Source: Agromyces archimandritae (lineage in GTDB: Bacteria; Actinomycetota; Actinomycetes; Actinomycetales; Microbacteriaceae). Taken from it: a DNA stretch of 64,000 bases. Numbering within the stretch: position 1 is the stretch's first letter; every line of letters starts with the position of its first letter. Below are positions 10,088 to 19,114 of the stretch, one piece after another. The translations under genes were made by a program, and so were the position numbers. Below the pieces are notes generated by a model, which saw nothing but the letters and a program-made list of their open reading frames with translations, did not search any database and was not told the origin of the DNA. Location of the stretch: NCBI RefSeq assembly GCF_018024495.1, contig NZ_CP071696.1:496001-560000 (forward strand), given 5' to 3'.

Positions 10088-10830
10088 CTGGCGCTCCAGG
10101 CGCCGTCCATCGTGTAGCTCGCGCCCGTGACCATGCCCGCATCCGCGCCGGCGATCCACAGCGCGAGGCTCGCGACCTCGTCGGGCTCGACGAGACGCTT
10201 GATCGCCGACTCGGTGAGCATGATCTTCTCGACCACCTCCGATTCGGGGATGCCGTGCAGACGCGCCTGATCGGCGATCTGCTTCTCGACGAGCGGCGTG
10301 CGCACATAGGCGGGATTGATGCAGTTCGACGTGACGCCGTGCGGCCCGCCCTCGAGGGCGGTGACCTTCGAGAGCCCCTCGAGGCCGTGCTTGGCGGCGA
10401 CATAGGCGGACTTGTACGCCGAGGCGCGCAGACCGTGCACGCTCGAGACGTTCACGATGCGCCCGAAGCCGCGCTCGTACATGCCGGGCAGGGCGGCGCG
10501 GATGAGCAGGAACGGAGCCTCGAGCATGACCCGGAGGAGCAGCGAGAAGCGCGCCGGATCGAAGTCCTCGATGGGGCTGACATGCTGCAGGCCGGCGTTG
10601 TTCACCAGGATGTCTGCCTCAAGGCTCAGCCCGGCGAGCGCGGCCGTGTCGCCGAGGTCGACCTGCCAGGCCTCGCCGCCGAGCGAGCCGGCGACGCGTT
10701 CGGCGGCCTCGCCGTTCAGGTCGGCGATGACGACGTGCGCGCCGGCGGCGGCGAAGGCGCGCGCGCACGCCTCGCCGATGCCGCTCGCTCCGCCGGTGAT
10801 CACGGCTCTGCGTCCGCTGAGATCGCTCAC
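10084..10830 (-). CDS. 3-hydroxybutyrate dehydrogenase-like SDR
   Basis: A 248-residue short-chain dehydrogenase that would oxidise D-3-hydroxybutyrate to acetoacetate with NAD. It shows the Rossmann TGxxxGIG motif (TGGASGIGEAC), LVNNAG, the catalytic Ser/Tyr/Lys set (VNVSSVHG, YKSAYVAAKHG) and the BDH-type features LQHVSPIEDF, SKVTALE and YVRTPLVEKQI. The last features resemble bacterial 3-hydroxybutyrate dehydrogenases more than generic SDRs. The GTG at 10830 overlaps the TetR stop. Its place beside scoA/scoB strengthens the assignment. Confidence 0.85.
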   Translation of the reverse strand: MSDLSGRRAVITGGASGIGEACARAFAAAGAHVVIADLNGEAAERVAGSLGGEAWQVDLGDTAALAGLSLEADILVNNAGLQHVSPIEDFDPARFSLLLRVMLEAPFLLIRAALPGMYERGFGRIVNVSSVHGLRASAYKSAYVAAKHGLEGLSKVTALEGGPHGVTSNCINPAYVRTPLVEKQIADQARLHGIPESEVVEKIMLTESAIKRLVEPDEVASLALWIAGADAGMVTGASYTMDGAWSAR

Positions 10831-11513
10831 GATTCCTCCTTCTCGCCCGCCCGCGCGGGCGCCTCGTCCGTCTGCGGTGCGGCCGGCCGGCCGAGCGCAC
10901 CCCCGATGAAGCGCATCATCTCGTCGAAGACCTCCGGCGGCACGGCGCTCGTGCCCGAGCCCCCGGGGTCGGCGTCGTCGCCGGGTTCGCGGTCGGCGCC
11001 CCAGAGCACCCAGCGCATGCCGATCATCTCGCCGACGCCCATGAGCGCCCACGCGGCGACCGTCGGGTCGATGTCGCCGATCTCGCCGTCGGCCTGCGCC
11101 TCCTTCAACCCCTGGATGTAGCCGTCGACGATGCGGGTGTAGTGCAGGCGCAGGGCGCCCGGGGAGACGAGTTCGGCCTCGCGGATGACGCGGTAGAGTG
11201 CCGGATGCCGCGCGGTGAACGCGAAGAACGCGGCGAAGCCCGCCCGTTCGGCCTCGAGGCGGCCGGATGCGGCACCGGACGCCTCGCTCATGGCCTGCCG
11301 CACGCGGTGGTTCAGGTCCTCGACGAGTTCGTCGAAGAGGTCGAGCTTCGAATCGAAGTAGAGGTAGAAGGTGCCCTGGCCGACGCCGGCGCGCTCGGTG
11401 ATGCGCGAGACCGACGCCTCCTGGTAGCCGAGTTCGGCGAAGACGTGCTCGGCGGCCTCGAGAAGCTTGCGGCGGGTTTCGGCGCCGCGGGCGGTACGCG
11501 GTTTCGCGCTCAT
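10827..11513 (-). CDS. TetR family transcriptional regulator
   Basis: A 228-residue regulator with an N-terminal TetR helix-turn-helix (TRRKLLEAAEHVFAELGYQEASVSRITERAGVGQGTFYLYF, around residues 14-55) and a variable ligand-binding C-terminal part. It is embedded in the operon, overlapping both neighbours by four bases. It probably senses an operon metabolite such as an acyl-CoA, as many TetR regulators of fatty-acid and acyl-CoA genes do. A candidate operator is the perfect inverted repeat at 17835-17860 between the first operon gene and the divergent thiolase gene; that link is inference. Confidence 0.9.
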   Translation of the reverse strand: MSAKPRTARGAETRRKLLEAAEHVFAELGYQEASVSRITERAGVGQGTFYLYFDSKLDLFDELVEDLNHRVRQAMSEASGAASGRLEAERAGFAAFFAFTARHPALYRVIREAELVSPGALRLHYTRIVDGYIQGLKEAQADGEIGDIDPTVAAWALMGVGEMIGMRWVLWGADREPGDDADPGGSGTSAVPPEVFDEMMRFIGGALGRPAAPQTDEAPARAGEKEES

Positions 11514-13096
11514 CGCGCCTCCTCGGGGTGCGGATGCCGGGGCGCGCCGGCATCCATCGGGGCGATGCGCAGGGCGAGCACGCGGCGCAGCACCTTGCCG
11601 GCCGAGGAGCGCGGCAGCTCGTCGACGAGGTGCACCTCGCGCGGGACCTTGAAGCCGGCGAGCTGCTCGCGCGCGAACGCCGTCAGCTCGGCCTCGTCGG
11701 CGATGCGGCCGTCGGCCGGCACGACGAAGGCTGCGCCGGCCTCGCCCCAGCGGTCGTCGGGCACGCCGACGACGGCGACGTCGGCGACGGCGGGGTGACC
11801 CATCAGCACCGCCTCCACCTCGGCGGGCGCGACGCCCTCGCCGCCGGAGATGTAGAGGTCCTTCAGCCGGTCGACGATCGTGAAATAGCCCTCGGCGTCG
11901 CGGCGCACGAGGTCGCCGGTGCGAAGCCACTCGCCGGCGAAGACGGCATCCGTCGCCGCCGGGTCGCGGAAATACCCCGCGAACACGCCCGGCCCGCGCA
12001 CGAGGAGCTCGCCGGCGGCGGGCCCGTCGAGATACTCGCCCGTGACCGGATCGGCGACGGCGACGTCGACGTGCGGGTACGGTTTGCCGGCCGAACCGAC
12101 CCGCGCCCTGGCATCCTCGTCGGGCAGGCACAGCACGTTCGGGGAGGCCTCGGTGAGGCCGTAGCCCTGCGCGAGGGCGACGCCGCGGGCGTGCCAGGTG
12201 CGCAGCAGCGCCGGCGGCATCGGCGCCCCGCCGCAGATCGCATGCGTGAGGCTGGACAGGTCGGCGTCGGCGAAGCCGGGGTGCCGGGCGAGGAAGAGGT
12301 AGTTGGCGGGCACGCCCATCATCGTCGTGATGCGGCGTTCGGCGATGAGGTGCAGCACCCGGCCCGGCTCGAAGGTGCGCTCGAGCACGACCGTCGCGCC
12401 CGTCCACCACGCCAGCAGCGGCTGGATGTTCCACCCGCCCACGTGGTACTGCGGCATGACCGCGAGCACGACGTCCTCGGCGCCGATGCCGGCGATGCGC
12501 GAGAACGACAGGTTCGTCCAGAAGCAGTTCGCGTGCGTGAGCACCGCGCCCTTCGGGTTCGCCGTCGTGCCCGAGGTGAAGATGATGAGCAGGGCGTCGT
12601 CGTCGGCGACCTCGCGGCGGCCGACGACGACGGGGCTGAGGGTTGCCGGACGGATGCCTGCGGGCGGCGGAACCCGCGCCTCCACGCCGTGCGCCCCGGG
12701 CGCCGCCTGCGGGATCCGCCCGGGCAGGCGCCCCGTCGCCGCCCGCGCCAGGGTCTCGAACTCGCTCTCCACGATGAGGACGGACGGGTCGGCGACCTCC
12801 AGCTGCCAGGCGAGCTCGCGCGGCGAGAGCCGCCACGACAACGGAACGAGCACGAGGCCCGCCTTCGCGCACGCGAAGAACAGCACGACGTGGTCGGCGC
12901 TGTTGCCGGTGATCGTCGCCACCCGGTCGCCGATCGCATACCCGGCATCCCGGAACGAGGCGGCCAGCCGACTCGCACGGGCGTCGAGCTCCCGGTAGCT
13001 CAGCACCACCCCGCGGTCGTCGATCGCGATGCGCTCGGGCGTCGCCCGGGCCCGGTCGGCCGTCCAGCGGCCGAGCGTGTGACGTCCGTCAGGCAT
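11510..13096 (-). CDS. AMP-dependent acyl-CoA synthetase/ligase
   Basis: A 528-residue ANL-superfamily enzyme that activates a carboxylic acid to its CoA thioester through an acyl-AMP. Core motifs are visible in order: TSGTTANPKG (A3), QGYGLTEASP (A5), RTGDLVRRDAEGYF (A7), DRLKDLYISGGEGVAP (A8) and the catalytic-Lys motif RSSAGKVLRR near the C-terminus. It resembles FadD-type ligases for medium or long acyl chains; specificity is not readable. The ATG at 13096 overlaps the end of livM by eight bases. In the pathway it may activate imported acids in parallel with the CoA-transferase. Confidence 0.9.
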   Translation of the reverse strand: MPDGRHTLGRWTADRARATPERIAIDDRGVVLSYRELDARASRLAASFRDAGYAIGDRVATITGNSADHVVLFFACAKAGLVLVPLSWRLSPRELAWQLEVADPSVLIVESEFETLARAATGRLPGRIPQAAPGAHGVEARVPPPAGIRPATLSPVVVGRREVADDDALLIIFTSGTTANPKGAVLTHANCFWTNLSFSRIAGIGAEDVVLAVMPQYHVGGWNIQPLLAWWTGATVVLERTFEPGRVLHLIAERRITTMMGVPANYLFLARHPGFADADLSSLTHAICGGAPMPPALLRTWHARGVALAQGYGLTEASPNVLCLPDEDARARVGSAGKPYPHVDVAVADPVTGEYLDGPAAGELLVRGPGVFAGYFRDPAATDAVFAGEWLRTGDLVRRDAEGYFTIVDRLKDLYISGGEGVAPAEVEAVLMGHPAVADVAVVGVPDDRWGEAGAAFVVPADGRIADEAELTAFAREQLAGFKVPREVHLVDELPRSSAGKVLRRVLALRIAPMDAGAPRHPHPEEAR

Positions 13097-14222
13097 CCGT
13101 CGCCCCCTCCTTCTCGAGCGGATGCTGCGCCCGCCCCGAGCGGAGACGGGCCGGGATGCCGGCGATGCCGCCCGGCAGGAACAGCACCACGAGCACGAAC
13201 AGCGTGCCGAGGATGAACAGCGGCTCCGACAACGGCACCCGGAGCACCGCCGGAAGGCCCGCGATCGCATCCGAACCGGCCAGCGCCGTCAGCCGCTGGT
13301 CGAGCAGCGTGTAGACGATACCGCCGCAGATCGCGCCCCAGCGGTACCCCACCCCGCCGAGGACGACGATGACGAGGATCGTGAGGGTGAAGTCGGCCGT
13401 CGCGATGCGCGGGGCGGCCCCCGACTGCAGCAGGAAGTAGCCCATGCCGGCGACCGCGGCCAGCACCGAGGCGACGATGAACACGAGGAGCTTGACCCCG
13501 TACGGGCGGATGCCGAGCACCCGCACCCGGGTCTCGTTCTCGCGGGCGGCCTCGGCGACGTGGCCGGCACGGCTGCGTTCGACCCACAGCACGACGAGGT
13601 ACACGAACACGAGGATGCCGAGGGCGACCCAGTACAGGTTCCGCGTGTTCATGACGCCGATCAGGGCATCCGGCACATGCGTCGTGTCGAGCGGCAGGCC
13701 CTCGTCGCCGCCGGTGGCGCCGCCGGGGTTCCGGCGGATCAGCACCGAACCGGCCTGCGCGAAGGCGAGCGTGACCATCGCGAACGAGATGCCGGTGACG
13801 CGGAGGGCGAGCGCCCCGACCGTCGTCGCCAGCACGAGCCCGAACACGAGGGTCGCCGCGATCGCCCCGAGGAAGATCGCCTCGCTCGGCCAGGCGGCCG
13901 GCGCGAAGGCGTCGAGGGCCATGCCGAGCCCGTAGGCGCCGGCCGCGAAGAACAGCGCGTGCCCGAAGCTCAGCAGGCCCGCGAGGCCGAACATCATGCG
14001 GTAGCTGAGCGCGAGCGCCGCGATCAGCATCGCGTACGCGAGCAGCTGCAGCGTGCCCGGGGTGTACGTGGGGCCGGGCAGGACCCCGGGGATGTCGATC
14101 GCGAGCAGCGGCAGCACGGCGAGGGCGGCGACGAGCAGGAGGCCGGCGGCCGGCATCCACCCCCGGGTGCGGATGCCGCGGGCCTTCGCGACGGGAGCCG
14201 CGTCGATTCCGGTGTCGGTCAT
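13089..14222 (-). CDS. livM: branched-chain amino acid-type ABC transporter permease LivM
   Basis: A 377-residue inner-membrane permease with many hydrophobic segments and LivM-family sequences: SYRMMFGLAGLLSFGHALFF, VTGISFAMVTLAFAQ and ILVIVVLGGVGYRWGA. It pairs with LivH to form the transmembrane channel. It starts ATG at 14222, overlapping livH, and ends in the acyl-CoA ligase start. Because it is fused into a CoA-metabolism operon, the cargo is more likely a short hydroxy or branched carboxylic acid or related compound than an amino acid; this is inference. Confidence 0.93.
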   Translation of the reverse strand: MTDTGIDAAPVAKARGIRTRGWMPAAGLLLVAALAVLPLLAIDIPGVLPGPTYTPGTLQLLAYAMLIAALALSYRMMFGLAGLLSFGHALFFAAGAYGLGMALDAFAPAAWPSEAIFLGAIAATLVFGLVLATTVGALALRVTGISFAMVTLAFAQAGSVLIRRNPGGATGGDEGLPLDTTHVPDALIGVMNTRNLYWVALGILVFVYLVVLWVERSRAGHVAEAARENETRVRVLGIRPYGVKLLVFIVASVLAAVAGMGYFLLQSGAAPRIATADFTLTILVIVVLGGVGYRWGAICGGIVYTLLDQRLTALAGSDAIAGLPAVLRVPLSEPLFILGTLFVLVVLFLPGGIAGIPARLRSGRAQHPLEKEGATDA

Positions 14223-15094
14223 GCTGCCTTCCCCATGAGTCCGCGCGGGCGGATGAGCAGGACCGCGGCGAGCAGCACGACGACGACCAGGTCGCCGGTG
14301 CCGCCGAGGTAGTAGTTGGCGAACTGCTGCAGCACCGCGACGAGCACGGCCGCGACGGCCGCCCCCGTGAGCGAGCCGAGGCCGCCGATGACGGTCACGA
14401 TGAACGCGAAGATCAGCAGCACCGAGCCGAGGTGCGCCGAAACGTAGCCGTAGTAGACGGAGGCGAGGACGCCGCCGAGGCCGGCCGCGGCGCCGCCGAT
14501 CGCGAACACGAGGGTGAAGGAGCGCCGCACGTCGATGCCGAGCGCGGTGACCATCTGCCGGTTCTCGACGCCGGCCCGGATGATGAGCCCGTACCGGGTC
14601 TTCCGGAGGAACAGCACGATGCCGACGAGCACGAGCACCGCGCAGGCGATCAGGAGGAAGCGGTCGTTCGGGATCCGCGCGCCGAGGATCTCGGTCGTCG
14701 CCCCGAGCCACGCCGGCTGCTTCGTGTAGATCGGGTCGGAGCCCCAGATGCCCTCGAAGAGGGCGACGCCGGCCAGCGAGATGCCGACGGTGACGAGGGC
14801 CTGCTCGATGTGCCGTTCGTAGAGGCGGCGGATGATGAAGTACTCGGTGGCCGCCGCCACGGCCGCGCCGACGACGATGCCGACGAGCGCCGAGATCGCC
14901 AGGCCCGCCCAGGTGCCGTCCGAGACGCGCCGGGCGACCTCCCAGCCGAGGAAGGCCGAGACGGTCAGGAACACGCCGTGGGCGAAGTTCAGCACGCCCA
15001 TGAGCCCGTAGATGAGCGAGAGACCGCTGGCGACGAGGAAGTACAGCGCGCCGAGGCCGAGGCCCGTGACGAGCAGCAGGAGCACGGTGCTCAT
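14219..15094 (-). CDS. livH: branched-chain amino acid-type ABC transporter permease LivH
   Basis: A 291-residue permease of the LivH family with LVASGLSLIYGLMGVLNFAHG near the N-terminus, ALGIDVRRSFTLVFAIGGAAAGLGGVL in the middle, and IFAFIVTVIGGLGSLTGA, all hallmarks of the family. About eight membrane helices are expected. It overlaps livF and livM by four bases each. It forms the translocation pore with LivM. Confidence 0.94.
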   Translation of the reverse strand: MSTVLLLLVTGLGLGALYFLVASGLSLIYGLMGVLNFAHGVFLTVSAFLGWEVARRVSDGTWAGLAISALVGIVVGAAVAAATEYFIIRRLYERHIEQALVTVGISLAGVALFEGIWGSDPIYTKQPAWLGATTEILGARIPNDRFLLIACAVLVLVGIVLFLRKTRYGLIIRAGVENRQMVTALGIDVRRSFTLVFAIGGAAAGLGGVLASVYYGYVSAHLGSVLLIFAFIVTVIGGLGSLTGAAVAAVLVAVLQQFANYYLGGTGDLVVVVLLAAVLLIRPRGLMGKAA

Positions 15095-15840
15095 CGGGGT
15101 GCCTCCTCGGGTTCGGGTGCGGATGCCGCAGGCTCCGCGTGATCGTCGTGCACGCCGAGGTGGCGCTGCACGAGCTCCTCGTCGTCGAGGAACCCGGCGG
15201 CGGGGCCGGTATGGACGACGCGCCCGCCGGAGAGCACCACGACCCGCTCGGCGAGCCGGCGGATGACGTGCAGGTTCTGCTCGACGAGGAGGATCGGCAC
15301 GGCCGCCGCCGCCGCGGCGAGCGCGTCGGCGACCTCGTCGACGATCTTCGGTGCGAGGCCCTTCGTGGGCTCGTCGACGAGCAGGAGCCGGTTCTCGTTC
15401 ACGAGGGCGCGGGCGAGCGAGACCATCTGCTGCTGCCCGCCCGAGAGCGTGCCGGCCCGTTGCGCGAGGCGCGCGACGAGATCCGGGAACAGCCGGGCGA
15501 CGAACTCCCGACCCGGCGCGTCGCCGCGCTCGGCGAGGCGGAGGTTCTCGGCGACGGTGAGGCCGCCGAAGACCTCGCGGTCCTCCGGCACGTATCCGAC
15601 GCCGCGCTGCACGATGCGATGCGTGGGCATCCGGTCGATCCGCTCACCGGCCAGGCGCACCTCGCCGCTGCGGTCGATGAGACCGAGGACCGACTTGATC
15701 GTGGAGGTCTTGCCGACGCCGTTGCGGCCGAGGAGGGCGGTCACGCCCGTGCCGGGGACCTCGAAGGAGACGTCTTCGACGACCTGCTGCCCGCCGATGC
15801 GGCCGAACAGGTGCGAGACGGTGAGGACGGGCTCGCTCAT
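15091..15840 (-). CDS. livF: ABC transporter ATP-binding protein LivF
   Basis: A 249-residue ATPase with Walker A (LLGRNGVGKTST), ABC signature (LSGGQQQMVSLARAL) and Walker B (LLLVDEPTKGL), and with the LivF-type segment GYVPEDREVFGGLTVAEN. It powers the importer as a heterodimer with LivG, overlapping both neighbouring genes by four bases. The C-terminal tail is acidic and Pro/Ala-rich (EPAASAPEPEEAP) and probably disordered. Confidence 0.95.
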   Translation of the reverse strand: MSEPVLTVSHLFGRIGGQQVVEDVSFEVPGTGVTALLGRNGVGKTSTIKSVLGLIDRSGEVRLAGERIDRMPTHRIVQRGVGYVPEDREVFGGLTVAENLRLAERGDAPGREFVARLFPDLVARLAQRAGTLSGGQQQMVSLARALVNENRLLLVDEPTKGLAPKIVDEVADALAAAAAAVPILLVEQNLHVIRRLAERVVVLSGGRVVHTGPAAGFLDDEELVQRHLGVHDDHAEPAASAPEPEEAPR

Positions 15841-16592
15841 ACCGCCTCCCCGAGGTAGGCCTGCTGCACGGTCGGATTCGCCATGACGTCCTCCGGGGTG
15901 CCGGCGGCCAGCAGCTCGCCGTGGTGCATGACGGCCACGCGGGTGGCCAGGCCCAGCACGACCTCCATGTGGTGCTCGACCATGAGCACGGTGCGCCCGC
16001 CGCGGTGCAGCTGCCGGATGACCTCGGTGATCGCGGGCACGTCGCCCGAGCCGACGCCGGCCATCGGCTCGTCGAGCAGGATCACGGACGGCTCGGCGGC
16101 GATCAGCATCGCGATCTCGACCTTGCGCTTCTCACCGTGCGCAAGCCCGGACGCCTGCTGGCCGGCGCGGTGGGCGAGGCCCACCTCCTCGAGCGCCTCG
16201 CGGGCCCGGGTGGTCGCGGCATCCGCACCCCTCGGGCGTCGGAGCACCGAACTCGCCCCGCCGAGGCGGGCCTGCGCCGCCTGCCGCACGTTCTCGAGCA
16301 CGGTGAGCGCTCCGAACAGGCTCGACGTCTGGAAGGTGCGGCCGAGGCCGGCGACGGCGCGACGGTGCACGGGCATGCGGGTCACGTCGTCGCCGTTCAG
16401 CCGCACCCGGCCGGCGGTGGGGGCGATGAGGCCGGAGACGACGTTGAAGAGCGTCGTCTTGCCGGCGCCGTTCGGGCCGATGACGCCGAGAAGCTCCCCG
16501 GAGGGGACGGCGAGATCGACCCCGTCGAGGATGCGGGCCCCGCCGATGCGGAGCCCGACACCCTCGAGGGCGAGCGCGGGGTGGTCGGTCAT
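15837..16592 (-). CDS. livG: ABC transporter ATP-binding protein LivG
   Basis: A 251-residue ATPase with Walker A (VIGPNGAGKTTLFN), the LivG-type interdomain sequence GLGRTFQTSSLFGALTVLENV, a divergent signature (LAHGEKRKVEIAM, where LSGGQ is usual) and Walker B (VILLDEPMAGVG). The divergent signature is common among LivG proteins and need not mean loss of activity. The start lies nine bases after the binding-protein stop. Confidence 0.94.
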   Translation of the reverse strand: MTDHPALALEGVGLRIGGARILDGVDLAVPSGELLGVIGPNGAGKTTLFNVVSGLIAPTAGRVRLNGDDVTRMPVHRRAVAGLGRTFQTSSLFGALTVLENVRQAAQARLGGASSVLRRPRGADAATTRAREALEEVGLAHRAGQQASGLAHGEKRKVEIAMLIAAEPSVILLDEPMAGVGSGDVPAITEVIRQLHRGGRTVLMVEHHMEVVLGLATRVAVMHHGELLAAGTPEDVMANPTVQQAYLGEAV

Positions 16593-16601
16593 GTGCGCGG
16601 A

Positions 16602-17804
16602 TTACTCCCCGGCGACGGGCGGGGCGACCGTCTCGGCGTCGACGGTGTCGACCAGCTCGGGGGCCCAGCCGTCGCCCTGCTGGACGAGCTTGGCCTGGTA
16701 CATGGGCTGGATGAGCGCGTGGTCCTCGGCACGGACGGTGATCTCGCCCTTCACGGAGTCGAACGTCCAGCCCTCCAGCGCCGCGATCATCCCGTCGACG
16801 GTGTCGCCGCCCTCGCGCACGGCCTGCACGATCATCTGCGCCGCGACGAACCCGTCGGGCGAGAAGAGGTCGGGCTCGGCGCCGTTCTCCTCGAGGTGGG
16901 CGATCATCGCTTTCTCGGCGTCGGTGCCGGCGGCGCCGCCAAAGTAGTGGTTCAGGAAGGAGATGCTGCCGCTCGCCTCGCCGTAGGCGCCGTAGGTGGC
17001 GACGTCGCCGAGGCCGGTGACGACGGGCACGGTGTCGAAGACGCCCTGCTGCTGCAGGCTCGTCCACATCGCGCCGCTGGATGCGCCGGCCCAGGCGACG
17101 AAGACGAGGTCGGGCTTCGCGGCGAGGATCTGCTGGGCGAAGGGGGTGAACTCGGTCGCGTCCTCGGCGACGAGCACGCCGTCGACGTTCGCACCCTGCG
17201 CGCCGAGCACGGCCTCGACGCCGGCGAAGTTGCCCTGGCCGAAGGCGTTGTCCTGCGCGAAGACGGTGACGTGCTTGCCGGCCGGGTCGCCGATGAAGGT
17301 GCCGGCGGTCGCGACGTCCTGGTAGGTCTGGCGTCCGGAGCGGAAGGTGTAGTCGTTGATGCCGGTGACGGCGTCGGTGGCGGCCGGGCCCGAGATGTAG
17401 AGGACCTCGTTCTGCTCGGCCTGCTCGGCGAGGGCCGTCGCGATACCGGAGGCGGCGGTGCCGGCGAGGATCCGGTAGCCCTGCCCGATGTAGTCCTTCG
17501 CCTTCGAGACGGCGGTGTCGGGGTTGCCCTGGTCATCGTCCCAGCTGATGTCGAGCTCGCGGCCGTCGACGGCGCCCGTGCCGTCGGTGGCGTAGTCGAG
17601 GCCGGCTTCGAAGCCGGCCTGGTAGGCGGCGCCGTAGGCGGCGAGCGGCCCGGTCTGGGAGGTGATCATGGCGACCTTGACGGGGGTCTCGCCGCCGTCC
17701 GCGTCGCCGCCTCCGCCGGCGGCCGTGGTGGGGGCGCATGCGGCGAGGGCGATCGCCAGGGTCGCCGCGCCGATCGGTGCCAGGTACTTCTTCGTAACCC
17801 GCAT
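16602..17804 (-). CDS. ABC transporter substrate-binding lipoprotein (LivK-type)
   Basis: A 400-residue solute-binding protein of the Peripla_BP_6 type, the first gene of the operon. It starts MRVTKKYLAPIGAATLAIALAAC with a lipobox (LAAC), so it is a membrane-anchored lipoprotein, followed by a Gly/Asp linker. The mature part carries the type I fold landmarks MITSQTGPLAAYG, GTAASGIATALAEQ and FVAWAGASSGAMWT. It would capture the substrate for LivFGHM. A longer open frame upstream (to 17846) lacks a signal peptide in the right place, so 17804 is preferred. Confidence 0.92.
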   Translation of the reverse strand: MRVTKKYLAPIGAATLAIALAACAPTTAAGGGGDADGGETPVKVAMITSQTGPLAAYGAAYQAGFEAGLDYATDGTGAVDGRELDISWDDDQGNPDTAVSKAKDYIGQGYRILAGTAASGIATALAEQAEQNEVLYISGPAATDAVTGINDYTFRSGRQTYQDVATAGTFIGDPAGKHVTVFAQDNAFGQGNFAGVEAVLGAQGANVDGVLVAEDATEFTPFAQQILAAKPDLVFVAWAGASSGAMWTSLQQQGVFDTVPVVTGLGDVATYGAYGEASGSISFLNHYFGGAAGTDAEKAMIAHLEENGAEPDLFSPDGFVAAQMIVQAVREGGDTVDGMIAALEGWTFDSVKGEITVRAEDHALIQPMYQAKLVQQGDGWAPELVDTVDAETVAPPVAGE

Positions 17805-17834
17805 GTGTCTGCCTCTCCGATGATGGCTGTGGAT

Positions 17835-17860
17835 GAAACCTGACACACGGTTCAGGTTTC
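17835..17860. promoter_or_regulatory. perfect inverted repeat in divergent promoter region (candidate operator)
   Basis: GAAACCTGA and its exact reverse complement TCAGGTTTC are separated by 8 bases (17844-17851), in the 119-bp space between the divergent liv operon and thiolase gene. A -10-like TACAAT (17868-17873) follows for the thiolase side. A second short palindrome GTACGTAC lies at 17863-17870. The repeat is well placed to be the site of the operon's TetR regulator. Confidence 0.6.
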
Positions 17861-17923
17861 AGGTACGTACAATGGCACGAGAGCGGCACCCCCCGCAACC
17901 CGAACACGAAGGAGTCATTCGGC

Positions 17924-19105
17924 ATGAGCAGCGACGTCGTCATCCTCGGCGGATCCCGCACCCCCTTCGGCCGACTGAACGGGCAACTCGCCTCGCTCAG
18001 CGCCGTCGAACTCGGTGCGCACGCGATCCGCGCCGCCCTCGAACAGGCGAAGGTCTCCCCCGACGACGTCGACCAGGTCGTCATGGGCCAGGTGCTGCAG
18101 GCCGGCGCCGGCCAGGGCCCGGCCCGCCAGGCGGCGATCAAGGCCGGCATCGACTGGAAGACACCGGCCGTCACCATCAACAAGGTGTGCCTGTCGGGCG
18201 TCGCCGCGATCGTCGACGCCGCCCGCCTCATCCGCGCCGGCGAAGCATCCGTCGTCGTCGCCGGCGGCCAGGAGTCCATGTCGAACGCCCCGCACCTGCT
18301 GCCCGGCTCACGCCGCGGCTGGCCCTACGGCTCCGTCGAGATGCTCGACCACGCCGCCCACGACGGCCTCACCGACGCCTTCGACCGCGAATCGATGGGC
18401 ATCTCCACCGACAAGGGCAACACCGGCCACGGCATCACCCGCGAGGAGCAGGACGAGATCGCCGCCGAATCGCACCGCCGCGCCGGCCGCGCCCAGGCCG
18501 AGGGCGTCTTCGAGCGCGAGATCGCCCCCATCGACATCCCGCAGCGCAGGGGCGAGCCGGTGCGCATCGCCGCCGACGAGGGCGTCCGCCCAGACTCCAC
18601 CGCCGAAACCCTCGCCAAGCTCCGCCCCGCCTTCCTCAGCGAGGGAACCATCACCGCCGGCAACTCCTCCCCGCTGAACGACGGCGCCGCAGCCGTCGTC
18701 GTCGCGAGCCGCGAATGGGCCGAAGCCCGCGGCCTCGACTGGCTCTGCTTCGTCGAAGCCTCGGGCAGCGTCGCCGGCCCAGACAACTCGCTGCACGAGC
18801 AGCCTGCCAACGCGATCGGCTCCGCCCTCGCCAAGCAGGGCTGGTCGGTCGACGAACTCGACGTCATCGAGATCAACGAGGCCTTCGCCGCCGTCTCGGC
18901 CCGCTCGATCGCCGCCCTCGGCGCCGACCCCGCCCGCGTCGACATCCACGGCGGCGCGATCGCGCTCGGCCACCCCATCGGCGCCTCCGGCGCCCGCCTC
19001 GCCCTGCACGCCGCCCTCGAACTCGACCGCCGCGGCGGCGGCCGCGCGGCCGTCGCCCTCTGCGGCGGTGGCGGCCAGGGCGACGCGCTCCTGCTCTCCC
19101 GCTGA
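17924..19105 (+). CDS. acetyl-CoA acetyltransferase (thiolase)
   Basis: A 393-residue thiolase II family enzyme that cleaves acetoacetyl-CoA to two acetyl-CoA, or condenses them. The nucleophile Cys is in NKVCLSGV (around residue 88), the active-site His in ALGHPIGASGAR, and the second Cys in ALCGGGGQGDA near the C-terminus, so all key residues are kept. It is transcribed away from the catabolic operon across a shared regulatory region and probably completes its pathway (3-hydroxybutyrate to acetyl-CoA). The start ATG follows AAGGAG at 17910-17915. The downstream 760 bp are repeats. Confidence 0.95.
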   Translation: MSSDVVILGGSRTPFGRLNGQLASLSAVELGAHAIRAALEQAKVSPDDVDQVVMGQVLQAGAGQGPARQAAIKAGIDWKTPAVTINKVCLSGVAAIVDAARLIRAGEASVVVAGGQESMSNAPHLLPGSRRGWPYGSVEMLDHAAHDGLTDAFDRESMGISTDKGNTGHGITREEQDEIAAESHRRAGRAQAEGVFEREIAPIDIPQRRGEPVRIAADEGVRPDSTAETLAKLRPAFLSEGTITAGNSSPLNDGAAAVVVASREWAEARGLDWLCFVEASGSVAGPDNSLHEQPANAIGSALAKQGWSVDELDVIEINEAFAAVSARSIAALGADPARVDIHGGAIALGHPIGASGARLALHAALELDRRGGGRAAVALCGGGGQGDALLLSR

Positions 19106-19114
19106 GCGCACCCG

